Positions 1-10,809 of a stretch of DNA of 64,000 nucleotides are shown piece after piece. Where the stretch lies: contig JAVHKY010000026.1 in NCBI GenBank assembly GCA_035079385.1, forward strand, positions 1,364,001-1,428,000, read 5' to 3'. The notes beneath the pieces are model-generated. The model was not told the DNA's origin. It worked only from the letters and a program-made list of their open reading frames with translations, and made no database searches. Each line of letters opens with the position of its first letter. Position 1 is the first letter of the stretch. The stretch is from Aspidiotus rigidus. Lineage: Eukaryota; Arthropoda; Insecta; Hemiptera; Diaspididae. The translations under genes and the position numbers were made by a program.

Positions 1-837
1 TTTCGACAAAAATATTTCTTTGAATTCCGAAGTACATGATATTTAAGAATCTACTCACGCTGAATGAACAAAACAGAAGTAATATTCCAATTTTCATCAA
101 TCTATTCGATAAAAACGCACCGAGTCAAATTTTTCCCCTTCTCCTTTCGAGGTTAAGCATCTGTCAAACATTTCGTTAACAGGGAATTAAGTGAAAGACG
201 TAACAACTCGCTAATTATTTTCATCGCGTTCACCTCGAATACAAAAATATAGGAAAAAAAAAAGCAAAAAACGACAACAACAATAGCATATCGCGCCTAA
301 TCATTAGCAGCTGAATCCATAAATATAGTGCACGCATGAGAGAGTAAAAACAACAATTTTGAACGAGGAAAGGCGCTCGCGTACACCCGCAATTCACCCT
401 CTATCAAGCGTATAATTAATCATGTCGCACGAATTCGAAAGACCATTCATAAAATTGTATGTCATCGTAATTCCGCGTCGTCATCATCTTCGTGACAAAA
501 ATTTCGACCATTTTTTTGCGATAATGTAATAGTCAGATTGTGCACTAATACTCGTTGTAATTAAACTTCCCATACTCTATCACGAATGACTACAATTCAA
601 ACACAACACAATCTCCTCTTAGTTTCCTATCTCACTCTTCTTGCAAATTTTCTACTCCTCTCAGCCACCGCCGACTCATTCTGTGCTTCAATACCGTAGC
701 GCGAAATTGGAATCTTTTTTCTGAAACTATGAAGAAAAGAGTATGCCTACACATGTGCAATCTTTTATAATAACGAAAAACTTCAAACTTACAAAACGAA
801 GAGGAGAGAAAAAAAAAAAACGGAACAAAAGCCGACG
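1..837. other. probable intron of a gene running off the left edge
   Basis: I see no convincing exon here. If the small exon at 844-868 is real, this stretch is the start of its first intron. It is AT-rich, with no long open frame that looks coding. Confidence 0.3.
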
Positions 838-843
838 ACTCAC

Positions 844-868
844 CTCGGAAATTTTCACTATCGCTCAT
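844..868 (-). CDS. putative first coding exon of a leftward gene (rest outside window)
   Basis: On the minus strand an ATG at 866-868 opens eight codons (MSDSENFR) plus one base, then a consensus splice donor GTGAGT (838-843). A TATA box (986-993) lies about 120 bp upstream, which would place the transcription start near 960 and give a 5' leader of roughly 95 nt. An acidic, serine-rich start like this is common in nuclear proteins, but eight residues cannot identify a family. The rest of the gene would continue to the left, outside the window. What is seen is the ATG, donor and TATA box; the gene itself is inferred. Confidence 0.4.
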
Positions 869-985
869 GCTGTACGCTCGGCTCGTCAATCAACGCGACG
901 AAGAAGTATCATCTACTACGGCTTCAAATAGTTCAATTGGACGTGCGACAAGATTAAAGTATGGCAGACGGAAAAGCGGAAGCCT

Positions 986-993
986 CTTATATA
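986..993 (-). promoter_or_regulatory. TATA box for the leftward gene
   Basis: TATATAAG reads on the minus strand, about 30 bp before a plausible initiation region near 960 and 120 bp before the ATG of the small exon at 844-868. Assigned by position and motif only. Confidence 0.4.
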
Positions 994-1694
994 CTACCGC
1001 TAAACCATCCAGCTCGGTATTATGCTTCGCGTAATATTATAAAATGCTCTACTTTTTCTTTTCATTCTGTTCTCGGATATATTATTATGAAATTTCGTAT
1101 CTTCGTGCTTAAGACTACGTGTTCGACACCCATAAATAAAATAACAACGAAGACGACAGCGAGTAATTGTCAACTTTTCGATTTGTTTATTAATGACTCG
1201 AGCGCACATAACACGAACAGAAGAGCGAGAGAAAAAAACGCCAATATGATACAAATTTTTGTACGATTTTCACGAGGAAAATGAAAAAAAAAAAGAAAAA
1301 AACTTGTATATCCTCGCGAAACAAAAATTAACCCAACTGCGAGCTTGTGAAATATTCAAAATTGCCCCGCCCTACTTCAAATAGTTCTGTCCCCCATTAT
1401 TACGACCAACTGAAGGGGGGCAACTTCAACTTTCATTACAAGGGCGACGAAAGAGTATATTATAAAAAGAACGAAGGTCTCCGTGGAAACAGCATATGGG
1501 AAAACAAACCGTAGACACGAAACATGCGATCACGCGATTAAAAATCAACCAGTATTCGTTTTTTTCCCCCTGTATATCCCAACATTTCGTTCTATCCTAT
1601 TTCATAGCAAAAAGATACACTTCAATGACAATAATGCATATGGTTTATAAGATGGAATGCTCTGGCTGTAATGAAATGCTAGCTGCCAGTAGTA

Positions 1695-1785
1695 AGGTCG
1701 AGAGTTAGCGGCTAACCTGGAGTCAACGTAGCCCTAATCGCCCGATTTTGGGCGATCCCTAGGTTAACCGCCAACTCTCTGACCG
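1695..1785. repeat. 91-bp TA-flanked palindromic element (MITE or hairpin)
   Basis: Two arms pair over about 25 bp. GAGAGTTAGCGGCTAACCT on the left matches the reverse complement of the right arm at 17 of 19 positions, extended outward by GGTC/GACC. Inside is a second perfect hairpin: TCGCCC (1738-1743), loop GATTTT, GGGCGA (1750-1755). The element is bracketed by TA dinucleotides at 1693-1694 and 1786-1787, as expected for a Tc1/mariner-type miniature element. A structured RNA such as a pre-miRNA-like hairpin is the alternative. Confidence 0.6.
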
Positions 1786-1787
1786 TA

Positions 1788-4700
1788 CAATTGACACTAA
1801 AAGTTCGACAAATAACAACCATCAAGAACCTGTTCCAATGAGTTTTCATAAAAATTACCAACGATAAGGGGGCTGTAATACTTCCAGACGAGTTTAAACG
1901 GTCTACAAGACAACATATCCTCTTTGCGAGGTGTACGAATTTGTCGGAATCGCTCTTACACAGAAAAATTTACAATTGTATACATCTGTTGTACCGGAAA
2001 CGTTTGCTCGATATTCATTGGAAAATCATAACAAAACCGTTTCCATAGACACGATATATTGAAAATTATAGAGGATATTGTCAAGTTTTTCATTTTTCTT
2101 ATACCTCGCGTTAGTCAAATAATACTCGGTTTCTAAAATAGATATAAATATTTATAACATGACCTGAATACGTTGTATCGCATTTTCCAGAATGACTAAA
2201 ACAAATATAGAATCAAACAGACCTCATTCACGATAATTATCATCTCAACCGTGCTATCGAATAGGAAATTGAATATTCTGTCGATGAATATTTAAAGAAA
2301 ACTAAAATTGACTAATACCGAAGAAGTAATCGAGGTGAAGAAACAACACCTTTTCGTACAATATTTACAGTACTTAACCTGTTTTCTTCTGCCAGTCAAT
2401 AAGGTATTACTGTCATAAAATCAACACGAATAATGATCAACGTTCAAACAATAAATTCATACACTGAAAAAATACGGATCTTTTTAGTCTACCAAACAAT
2501 ACCCATCAGTTACGAACAAGGCTAGTTCTTCTGAAGAATAAGATCAATAACAAATTAACGAACGATTCTTGAACGATTCTTAATTTACGAACACTCAACG
2601 GAAAATTAACGATTTCCAAGATCGAACATGACACGCTACCATCATTAAATTCAACGAATACGGAAACAAAAGTAGGCCTGTCACATATAAGGTTTCTACA
2701 GCGAAACCTTACTCGTAAAACGGATGCATCTAAGCCTTGAATTCTCTACGACAGTTCGATCATGAATCACGATCATTTATAGCACCAAAAAGCAATGTAC
2801 TCACAGATATCACCAAGTCGCTTGTACTTCGAGGTTTGAACAAAAATAAAACAGTACGAGAGGTTCCAAAAGTTCTGAAGAGCGAATCCGATGTCACTAC
2901 GATGTTCTTGAATAATTACAAAATTTAAATCCGTTCTTGAAATATTCGGAACACAGACACAACCATACGTTGATGTTCGCCGACGTAAGGAACACCTTAG
3001 TAATCAATCAATTATGACGAAGAGACGCGAGGCGTTGATAAGTCGTTTTTTAGTTGCGACATCGTTTCAATCGTCAGCGTTAATCGTTTACATACTAAAA
3101 AATTCATCGGACAATTGACGATTCGATGTATACAGATGGTAATAACGAGATTAACCTCATGTAAGTGGTGCAGTTCACGTGAGAAACAGAAGTAGAAGTT
3201 ACGCTGAAATAATAGAGGCATACCGACTGTGAACATTAATAGTGAATTTGAAATAAAATTCTTACCGTGCTCTATGATTGTAATGTTCGTAAATAAATTC
3301 TTCTGGAGACCGGCTTCAATGAGATCCTGTAGGCAGCAATGTACGACAAAATGGAGGCGATAACTAACTGAGAACGCACAATATTCTTGATATAGGCGAG
3401 AACGAGATGTCTGTTCCCTTGCTTTCAAAAAAACGCAACGCTTCACAGGATCATTGTACTTTATTGAATTTTTGCTAAGCGTTCATTATTTTTTTGATGA
3501 CATAATGGCCGACATAATTTTTGTTTCACACATTGACGCTAGAAGCGCCAGTGTTGGATTCATATCAATGTTCCCTGGTTCCTTTTCACGTTTACCGTTT
3601 TTTTTTTCCTGAACAAAACGATGACCGATATTGAAAAGTTGAGATAAAATATTATATTATTGCTGTAGGATACCCCGATTTAACTAAATCGTGTCATTTT
3701 TCGAAAGGTGATTCGGTTCTAATGAGTAGATACCTAACAAAAAATGAACAGGTAGAAGGAGTTAAGTATTTCAGATTGAGTTCTTTTCCAATGCATTTTT
3801 ATTTCTCTTTGAATTTTAGATCCAATCATTCGATTCATTCGAGCCAGAACATAATAAAACCTTATCGAATGAACAAAGTTGAATAGAATACGCAAGTCAA
3901 TTAACTTAAATTACCTAGTAGGGTTGTTTATAAGCCAACCGAGATAATCTCTGTTATTATTAATTCGATTTCAGTTACACTTATCTTCCTTCAGCTTCAT
4001 ATAGGTACATACCTAATTGCTGTGAATTACCAATCAAGCGATCATAATTAATTCTGTTCTTCTAAGTAGACGTCGAAAATTATTCGAAAAGTTGAATGAA
4101 AAAACCGGAGACTGACGAGACATAGGCCTAAGTCTTTTTTGAAAAAATACGTAGTAACTTATCATCAATCCACTTCTCTTCCACATATCTATCTCTTTAA
4201 ATATCCAGAATAAAAATTATTAGTCACAATGAAGTGCCCAATCTCGTAATCATGATGATTACAATTTAAAAATTATCAATAGGTAACTCATAAAAATACT
4301 GTATCATTGCTAATGAATAATGAGCAAGTACCTAAAAAGTGACTCAACCGAAACATTTTTTCAACCATTTTCATCCCCTAATAAATGAATCATGAGAGAT
4401 ATCTTTTTCTCAAATACATAAAAGAGGTTAAAGCATTATCTGTTTTCGAAGAAAAATTGACTAAGTGGGACTCTATAATATTATCAAGAAATATTCGTAT
4501 ATTAAATGAAGAAATAGAGATGTGAAACATTCAGGACTGGTAATTACATTAAGTTGTTAAACGTGTATGAAGTGACCAGGTTAACAGAAGAAGATGGCAC
4601 TCAACAAAAATTAAGAATAAAAAAAACCTACCTTCGACAAATATTTTCGGACTACTATAATTTATAAATAAGTCTTTTCTCTTGTAATAGTACCTCTCGA

Positions 4701-6033
4701 AGTTCCTGAATAAATAAAAGGCAGTTTTATTTATTTTTTACCAATTTATACAGCGAAAATGCCACGCAGAAAGATTAAATAATGAATAAAATAGGTACCG
4801 ATCTTATAACCGTTTGGTTGATATCCTTGTTGCTAAGAATTCTCTCCTTATAACCACACAAAGTGTGTTTTTCATTTTGTTAATATTTTATGATAGCGCC
4901 TAACTTCCGATGTATGACATACTTATACAGTATGTTTATAACCTAACCGAACCTAAAACCGCAGAAGACTATACTGAATACATTACGGTCCTAGTCCTCC
5001 ATCTTTCATTAGCATTGCGCCATTCATTGACATCGAATATTTTACGCCTGGCTTTTATTTATTTTTGAAACCTATTTAAGCCTACAGTTGATTTTTTTAT
5101 GTGTTTTTGTTTTTATTTAAAAAAAAAATAAACTTGAAAATAGATAAAGGCGCGACAATTACTTAATCTTTATCATATGATTGTTAAAAAAGAATCAACT
5201 GGCAGAGCTGATGTTTAAATTTTTTGTATTTAAATAGGTACCTACCATAAACTCTGCTTCCTAGACGACCCATTGGTACGCTACACTTTATTGAATTTAA
5301 CAAAATACCGTATTGATGTTACTTTAATAGGGTCATCCACAAAAAAGATCAGAATATCCACGAAATTTTCTCAGGTAGATAGCAGAAAGTTGGATGACAG
5401 AATATATAAACGATTATTTATATAGCTGACGCGAAAAAACGTGAGACTTGGCGTTACCTATTTTTTAACGGAGAAGAAATAATTAACATTTGAAGAAATA
5501 AAGGAAAATTTTCCATTTTTTGCACAAAGAATCAATAATTTCTAATATATATTATTTTAAAAAATGAAAAAGGATTCGAAAATTTTAAATTTTTTGTAAA
5601 CACCGTGGCGAAAATCCCACTACATGCACTCGCAAAATTGTAGAAGAGAAAGAAAAGGAGAAGAGGAGCTATTCGCTTGTAACTAGATATTCGCATAAGA
5701 ATAACATTTCGCCATTGAAGCTTACATATAAGAGTTGAGTTTTTCCCAATCCCCTTCCTCTCCACTACTCGTAGCTCAAATCGACGTTCTCCGGATTTCT
5801 ACGTCTTTTGCTTGTAGGTCACTTCAAATTTTTAAAGGCCTTAGGATATGGACGTATTTGCTCTACATCCACAGTCGAGCTCATAGGTTGACATTTTCTC
5901 AGGGAGACACATCAGGTTTATCAGTGATAAACCTCAATGATGATAAATTTAATTATCACCATTGTTTCTTAAAACAGATCAAAAGTCATTTTTGGACAAA
6001 TCATGAATAAAACCTACCTTCGAATCGTGTTTA
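1788..6033. other. intergenic, no gene recognised
   Basis: AT-rich sequence with no open frame showing a recognisable domain or credible exon structure. The longest frame (3012-3446, minus) has no family features. It contains homopolymer A/T runs but no clear repeat family. Confidence 0.5.
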
Positions 6034-7446
6034 TTATTTTTCGGAAAACAGGAATTTCGGAGAATTAACAGCATCCTCAGCTATTGGGCTAATTTTATTT
6101 CTCAATATTTCAACCGGTGTCAAGAGAGACTGATGTTTGATTAGCTGATTTTTCAATCCAGCGAAATATCTGGCGGAAGCATTTGCAAACATAAGAAGGC
6201 TATTTACTCCTGATAAACCCATCTCTGCGGGTCTTGCAGATCGATCAATACTGTTCTCGTGTTTTTCAGAATCCGAAAGGATTCGATGAATCCACTGCCA
6301 AAATGAATTTATTGACAACGGTTGACTTCTTTCAAAAATATGGTCTACCACCCCCGCACTTCTTTTTTCGCGTGGCCGTACTCCAGGCCGTCTTCTAGCC
6401 ATTCGAGTCCTTGAGTTGTTATCCGTGCAGGCGGTGGTGCTAAGAGCCAAGGGATGAGTGATTCCTCCAAATTCCGTTTGGCTGAAGTTTGTAGATTTTG
6501 GCTCTTGATACCTTTCATGTAATGTAAACTTGTATCCTTGCACCGAATATAAATAATTAATCACTTCGTAATTAGAAGAAGATTCTATGGGTCGTCTATG
6601 CCAACAGTCCTCTAATTCAGTGTCCGTTCCATGCCCCACAAGAAATCTAACCAGACGTATGTTACCATTCTCGGCCGCTACATGTAAAGGGGTCCTGTCG
6701 TAAACGTCAATAATATTTAAATTAGGATGATGAAAACGTACCATATACTTCACAAAATCAAAACGCTCATTCCAGACTGCTCTATGCATGATGGTATCGC
6801 CAAAATTATCCTTCCAGTCGATGTCGAATTTTAATTCAGCTTGATTAATGAGAAATCCCGGTATCTTCACGTCTCCTACCGTGGCCGATACAAATAAAAT
6901 ATTCATATTATTTACATCGACCATGGTTAAATTGGCTCCTTGGGTAGAGAGATATCTGATGATGTCCAGTTGACTTTTTTCCGCGGCTAAGAATGCAGGT
7001 GGCTCTCCGTAAGCGTTTGGTACATTCTTGTCGGCTTCTTTATCCTCGATGAAAAATTTTAGCGCCTCTAAATTACCTTCATAGGCAGCCATGTGAATCG
7101 GAGTGCTGTTGTGGCGTTCTTCGCATGGTTCGTAGATATTGGCATTGCAATCGTCGACCAAAAACTTGATTAATTCGCGGGAGCCAACCTTCACTGCCAG
7201 ATGTAAAACGGTCCGGTCATGAGCATCCTTCAAGTGGACGAGAGTAGGATCCTTACCTAACAGATATTTAAGGATGGCGATGTTACCATTAGTCGCGGCA
7301 ATGTGCGCGGCTGTTTGCTTTTCCTCATTGACACTGGTGACAGGAACTCCTTCAACAAAAAGTCTTACGGCTTCAGGATCGTTATTCAAGGCTGCATCAA
7401 AAATATTCTTCCTGTACTCAGGGGCAGCAGTTGTAGTACGCTCCAT
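6034..7446 (-). CDS. ankyrin-repeat protein with furin-like site and C-terminal tail (paralogue 1)
   Basis: Single-exon coding region for 470 aa. After a short N-terminus, about eight ankyrin repeats fill residues 15-300; typical cores are TAAHIAATNGN, TVLHLAVKVGS, TPIHMAAYEGN and TPLHVAAENGN. A basic stretch follows, ending R-E-K-R at residues 359-362 and then Ser, which fits a furin-type RxKR site. The last 108 residues form a tail with a TPVEIL motif (443-448) related to the tails of the two neighbouring paralogues. No signal peptide or transmembrane helix is evident. Just upstream of the ATG a splice acceptor (ctatag) suggests a non-coding leader exon. Ankyrin array, basic site and short tail recall latrotoxin-type proteins, which also lack signal peptides, but the array is far shorter. 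A cytoplasmic ankyrin scaffold is the plain alternative. Confidence 0.85.
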   Translation of the reverse strand: MERTTTAAPEYRKNIFDAALNNDPEAVRLFVEGVPVTSVNEEKQTAAHIAATNGNIAILKYLLGKDPTLVHLKDAHDRTVLHLAVKVGSRELIKFLVDDCNANIYEPCEERHNSTPIHMAAYEGNLEALKFFIEDKEADKNVPNAYGEPPAFLAAEKSQLDIIRYLSTQGANLTMVDVNNMNILFVSATVGDVKIPGFLINQAELKFDIDWKDNFGDTIMHRAVWNERFDFVKYMVRFHHPNLNIIDVYDRTPLHVAAENGNIRLVRFLVGHGTDTELEDCWHRRPIESSSNYEVINYLYSVQGYKFTLHERYQEPKSTNFSQTEFGGITHPLALSTTACTDNNSRTRMARRRPGVRPREKRSAGVVDHIFERSQPLSINSFWQWIHRILSDSEKHENSIDRSARPAEMGLSGVNSLLMFANASARYFAGLKNQLIKHQSLLTPVEILRNKISPIAEDAVNSPKFLFSEK

Positions 7447-8110
7447 CGTGTACTATAGAATCAGGAAATTGGCGATGGGAATAACTGACCGTAACGAAAA
7501 AAAAAAGACGATTTGAAAGCGCATTTTTTGAGGATTGGTATGTAATCTATTTTGATACAAACAACGATAAGGGAATTCATTAATCGGACCACAGAGATTT
7601 ATATAACGATAGAGAACAAATAAAAAAACAAAACAAAAAGAAAGAGCAGAAACGAAAATTACATATCAATATTTCATCACTTCAAGTACCGGTACCTAGT
7701 TTTCGATATTAGTGCGTGAATATGGGATGAGGAGACGATGAGAGTTCTGCCCTTCTTCAAAGAGCCAGAAAACAAAAATTCAAAAAAATTCCATCGTAAT
7801 AAGCTGTTTGCTATTTATTAGGGGATTAAATCTACCTTACTCTTCATTCTAGGTTCTAACAGGATTCAGGAATCATATCGCCTCCAAAGTTTCTTGGTTA
7901 GGCACTCCATTATGTATACATATCACCAATGGAAGAAAAACTGCCCCTCCTCCTATCCTCAGATTTGATATCAATCTCTCTTACTTATTCGCAAATTTAT
8001 ACTTCCGGCTAGACAATCTAGGAATTAGGGAGACAGTCAGAAGAATGATATCAACTTCACAACCAATAATGAATAATAATTGATTCTTCGCTGTTCATTC
8101 TGAGAGCAAA
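7447..8110. other. spacer between ankyrin paralogues 1 and 2
   Basis: Holds the 5' flank of paralogue 1 and the 3' flank of paralogue 2, both on the minus strand. No further gene or repeat recognised. Confidence 0.5.
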
Positions 8111-9343
8111 TTATATTGATTCAATGTTCTTCAAATTAGGAGGACTTTGAATGGCATTGATTGCAACAGAGTCGACTCTACTCTCAACAGTTTCCTGAGG
8201 CGAGGAAATTATTTGATTAGGTCCGTGCTTTTCACCAACTAGAAGCTTGGATATCACAAAGAAGCTCAGAAGAAATGGGATCTTCGCGAGTGATTCTGTA
8301 GAACGGCCTGCAAACCAACAGATGGACTTTGTTGAAATTGCCTCCACATTGTGCGAGTTTCCTTCAACATCAGTCCACCACAATGATGACGTGGGTAAAT
8401 TCACACTACGGCGATTTCTTTTCTGCAAAGCCTTTTCCATATACTCGGTCAAATTTTGGTCAGATGTTATCTGCAAAGGCGTAACACCATTTTGATCTTT
8501 TTGCTGAATATTAGCTCCATGTTCGATGAGATACTCACACGCCGAAGTGTGATTGAAAAAAGCAGCTCGGTGTAATGGTGTTTGTCCTTTAGTATCACAG
8601 GGATTGACGTCAGCGTGTTTCTCCTCTACAAGATACGAAAGAATGCCGACATTATTAAAAAAAGCTGCTAAATGCAAGAGGGCTCTACCGTATTTATTTT
8701 TCCCATTCACGTCGAGCGGTATTTTCTTCTCATCCAAAACATACTTCATTAAGTTCAAGTCATTTTCTTTAATGGAAGTATACAAAATGTTGTCTCCGTT
8801 TACGTCTGTCGCTGTTAGGTCAGCATTTCGCTCTTCGAACAGGTATTTAACAATATCTCGATGTTGTCTCCGAGCAGCTGAGAATACAAGAGGTTCCCTG
8901 AACACGTTTATTGCGTTAACGTCTGCTTGTTTTTCTTCGATGAAATATTTCAAAATCGGCAACTGACCCGATCGAGCCGCCAGGTGTACAGCAGTAGGAT
9001 GTCCGAAGAAACGTTTGAAAGGTTTGAAAATATCGGCTTTGTGATGTTCCACGAGATACTTTACTATTTCGAGGCGCCCATTTTCGACAGCCAGAGAGAG
9101 CACGGTATTGCCAAATAGATCTCCCACCGTGGAGATCAATGGATTTTTTTCCAAGATATATTTAACGATATCAATATTACCATTCTTGACACCAATATGC
9201 GCCACAGTTTCACCAATCCAGTTCACCGAGTCCGCTGGAGTTTGATCCACTTCGATGTCTTGCTTGATCGCTTCTAGGTCGTTGCGCTCAGCAGCTTTGA
9301 AGATTTTCGGATCTTGAGTACTGTCTCTAGCTTTTTTAGACAT
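8111..9343 (-). CDS. ankyrin-repeat protein with furin-like site and C-terminal tail (paralogue 2)
   Basis: Single-exon coding region for 410 aa, tandem to and in the same direction as paralogue 1. Roughly eight to nine ankyrin repeats span residues 10-300; cores include TVAHIGVKNGN, TAVHLAARSGQ, ALLHLAAFFNN and TPLHRAAFFNH. The array ends at an R-N-R-R motif (309-312) followed by Ser-Val, a strong furin-type RxRR site. The 98-residue tail has a hydrophobic segment near residues 352-368 and an SPQETV motif (381-386) matching paralogue 3. A polypyrimidine-rich acceptor (ttttttacag) lies 14 bp before the ATG, so a non-coding first exon is likely. There is no signal peptide. The basic site is a sequence match only; cleavage is inferred. 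Confidence 0.87.
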   Translation of the reverse strand: MSKKARDSTQDPKIFKAAERNDLEAIKQDIEVDQTPADSVNWIGETVAHIGVKNGNIDIVKYILEKNPLISTVGDLFGNTVLSLAVENGRLEIVKYLVEHHKADIFKPFKRFFGHPTAVHLAARSGQLPILKYFIEEKQADVNAINVFREPLVFSAARRQHRDIVKYLFEERNADLTATDVNGDNILYTSIKENDLNLMKYVLDEKKIPLDVNGKNKYGRALLHLAAFFNNVGILSYLVEEKHADVNPCDTKGQTPLHRAAFFNHTSACEYLIEHGANIQQKDQNGVTPLQITSDQNLTEYMEKALQKRNRRSVNLPTSSLWWTDVEGNSHNVEAISTKSICWFAGRSTESLAKIPFLLSFFVISKLLVGEKHGPNQIISSPQETVESRVDSVAINAIQSPPNLKNIESI

Positions 9344-9567
9344 ATTGATTAGGTACTGTAAAAAATATCCTTCAAACGCCGTAACGCATTCTTCGTTAAT
9401 TTACTGCTTCCTCGTCGCCATTTTTATCTAAATTACAGATTTTTAAGCGATAAAAATCGATTACCGTGCCACCTTACTTGAGGTTACTGATTACCTTTCT
9501 CATTGGAATATTTTGATTTCACAAATAATATCTTAAATTGTTAAATATCATCCGCGCAAAATTTACT

Positions 9568-10809
9568 ATGAAACCTGGAAAAGCTAGGGATATATTTCGA
9601 GCAGTGGAGCTGGATGACGAAGAAGCAGTCAAATACTACGTCGAAGAAAAGAAAGTCAACTTGACAGATTCCGATTACGAACACTCGCAGACAGCAGCGC
9701 ACATCGCTTCCAAGGATGGTAACTTGAAGATCCTCAAATATCTCCTGGAAAAAGAGCCCGAGCTAGTTAACGTTGAAGATTTTTACGGAAGTAAGGTGTT
9801 TTTTCTAGCAATCGAAAATAATCATCTACACATAATCAAATATCTCGCCGAAAAACAACTAGTGGATATACGTGAGAAAAATAACCGTTGTTTCGACAAT
9901 ACTGGCCTTCACAGAGCGGCAGAGTACGGTTTCTTGGATATTGTGAAGTATTTTATAAGCCAAAATGTCGACGTCAATGTTTTAAACAAATTCAATCAAC
10001 CACCCGTATTTCTGGCAGCGGAAAGTAAACATTATCACGTAATTAAGTATCTTGTCGAAGAGCAAAATGCGAATCTCACCCTGGTCGACACGCTAGGACA
10101 CAATATTCTATATAAAGCAGCCACTAATGATGATGTAGATTTGTTGAAGTACGTACTCGACGAGAGGAAGGTGCCTCTAGACATCAACTGGAAGGACCAA
10201 TTCGAAGATACACTAGTTAATCGAGCCGCATATCTGAATAAATATCAAGCGCTCGTGTATTTGGTAGATGAGAAACATGGAGACATTGATACCGTCGATA
10301 TTTGGAAACAGACGCCGTTGCACTGTGCAGCTCGTGAAAGTAATTATGAAGTATGCAAGTTTTTGATCGAGCACGGAGCGAATACTGACTTGCAGAATGA
10401 TATTGGGTTTACACCCCTCGACGAGGCTAAGGATCAAAAAATTATCCAGATGATTAAAGATGCATCGGCAAACTTGACAGTATCTCACAAACGGGAAGAA
10501 CGAAGTGTAATCAAATCGTTGAGACCAATTGGATTTCCATTGCAGGGGGAGATGAATACGAATTCTTATCAAACTATTGGTCCTACAAATAATACATTCG
10601 ATCCATTTAAAGATATGGATTCATTTCGACTTCAAGCTTTCCTCGCAATAGCAGGAATATTATTTAAAGGGAACAAAAGATTGGATTACCAACAAATCGA
10701 AGCTGCAGCTTCATCATCACCTCAAGAAATATTGTGGAGTCGAATAGATCCAGCGGCTATTGATTCCATTAATGGTGGTGAATTATTTTCAAATAAGAAT
10801 TATTCTTGA
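9568..10809 (+). CDS. ankyrin-repeat protein with furin-like site and C-terminal tail (paralogue 3)
   Basis: Single-exon coding region for 413 aa, divergent from paralogue 2 with a 224-bp gap. I chose the ATG at 9568 (MKPGKARDIF) because its N-terminus aligns with the starts of the other two paralogues; the frame is open a further ten codons upstream but without an ATG. About eight ankyrin repeats cover residues 8-300 (TAAHIASKDGN, TGLHRAAEYGF, TPLHCAARESN). Residues 308-312 read KREER followed by Ser-Val, a weaker (RxxR) version of the basic site in the paralogues. The 101-residue tail has a hydrophobic stretch near 353-366 and SPQEIL at 384-389. Function unknown; see paralogue 1 for the latrotoxin-like comparison. 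Confidence 0.87.
   Translation: MKPGKARDIFRAVELDDEEAVKYYVEEKKVNLTDSDYEHSQTAAHIASKDGNLKILKYLLEKEPELVNVEDFYGSKVFFLAIENNHLHIIKYLAEKQLVDIREKNNRCFDNTGLHRAAEYGFLDIVKYFISQNVDVNVLNKFNQPPVFLAAESKHYHVIKYLVEEQNANLTLVDTLGHNILYKAATNDDVDLLKYVLDERKVPLDINWKDQFEDTLVNRAAYLNKYQALVYLVDEKHGDIDTVDIWKQTPLHCAARESNYEVCKFLIEHGANTDLQNDIGFTPLDEAKDQKIIQMIKDASANLTVSHKREERSVIKSLRPIGFPLQGEMNTNSYQTIGPTNNTFDPFKDMDSFRLQAFLAIAGILFKGNKRLDYQQIEAAASSSPQEILWSRIDPAAIDSINGGELFSNKNYS

Noticed and set aside
3012..3446. 144-codon minus-strand open frame
   Set aside because: No recognisable family and no supporting exon or promoter signals.
9538..9567. Upstream start for ankyrin paralogue 3 at a TTG
   Set aside because: TTG is not a credible start in an animal gene; the ATG at 9568 aligns with the paralogues' starts.
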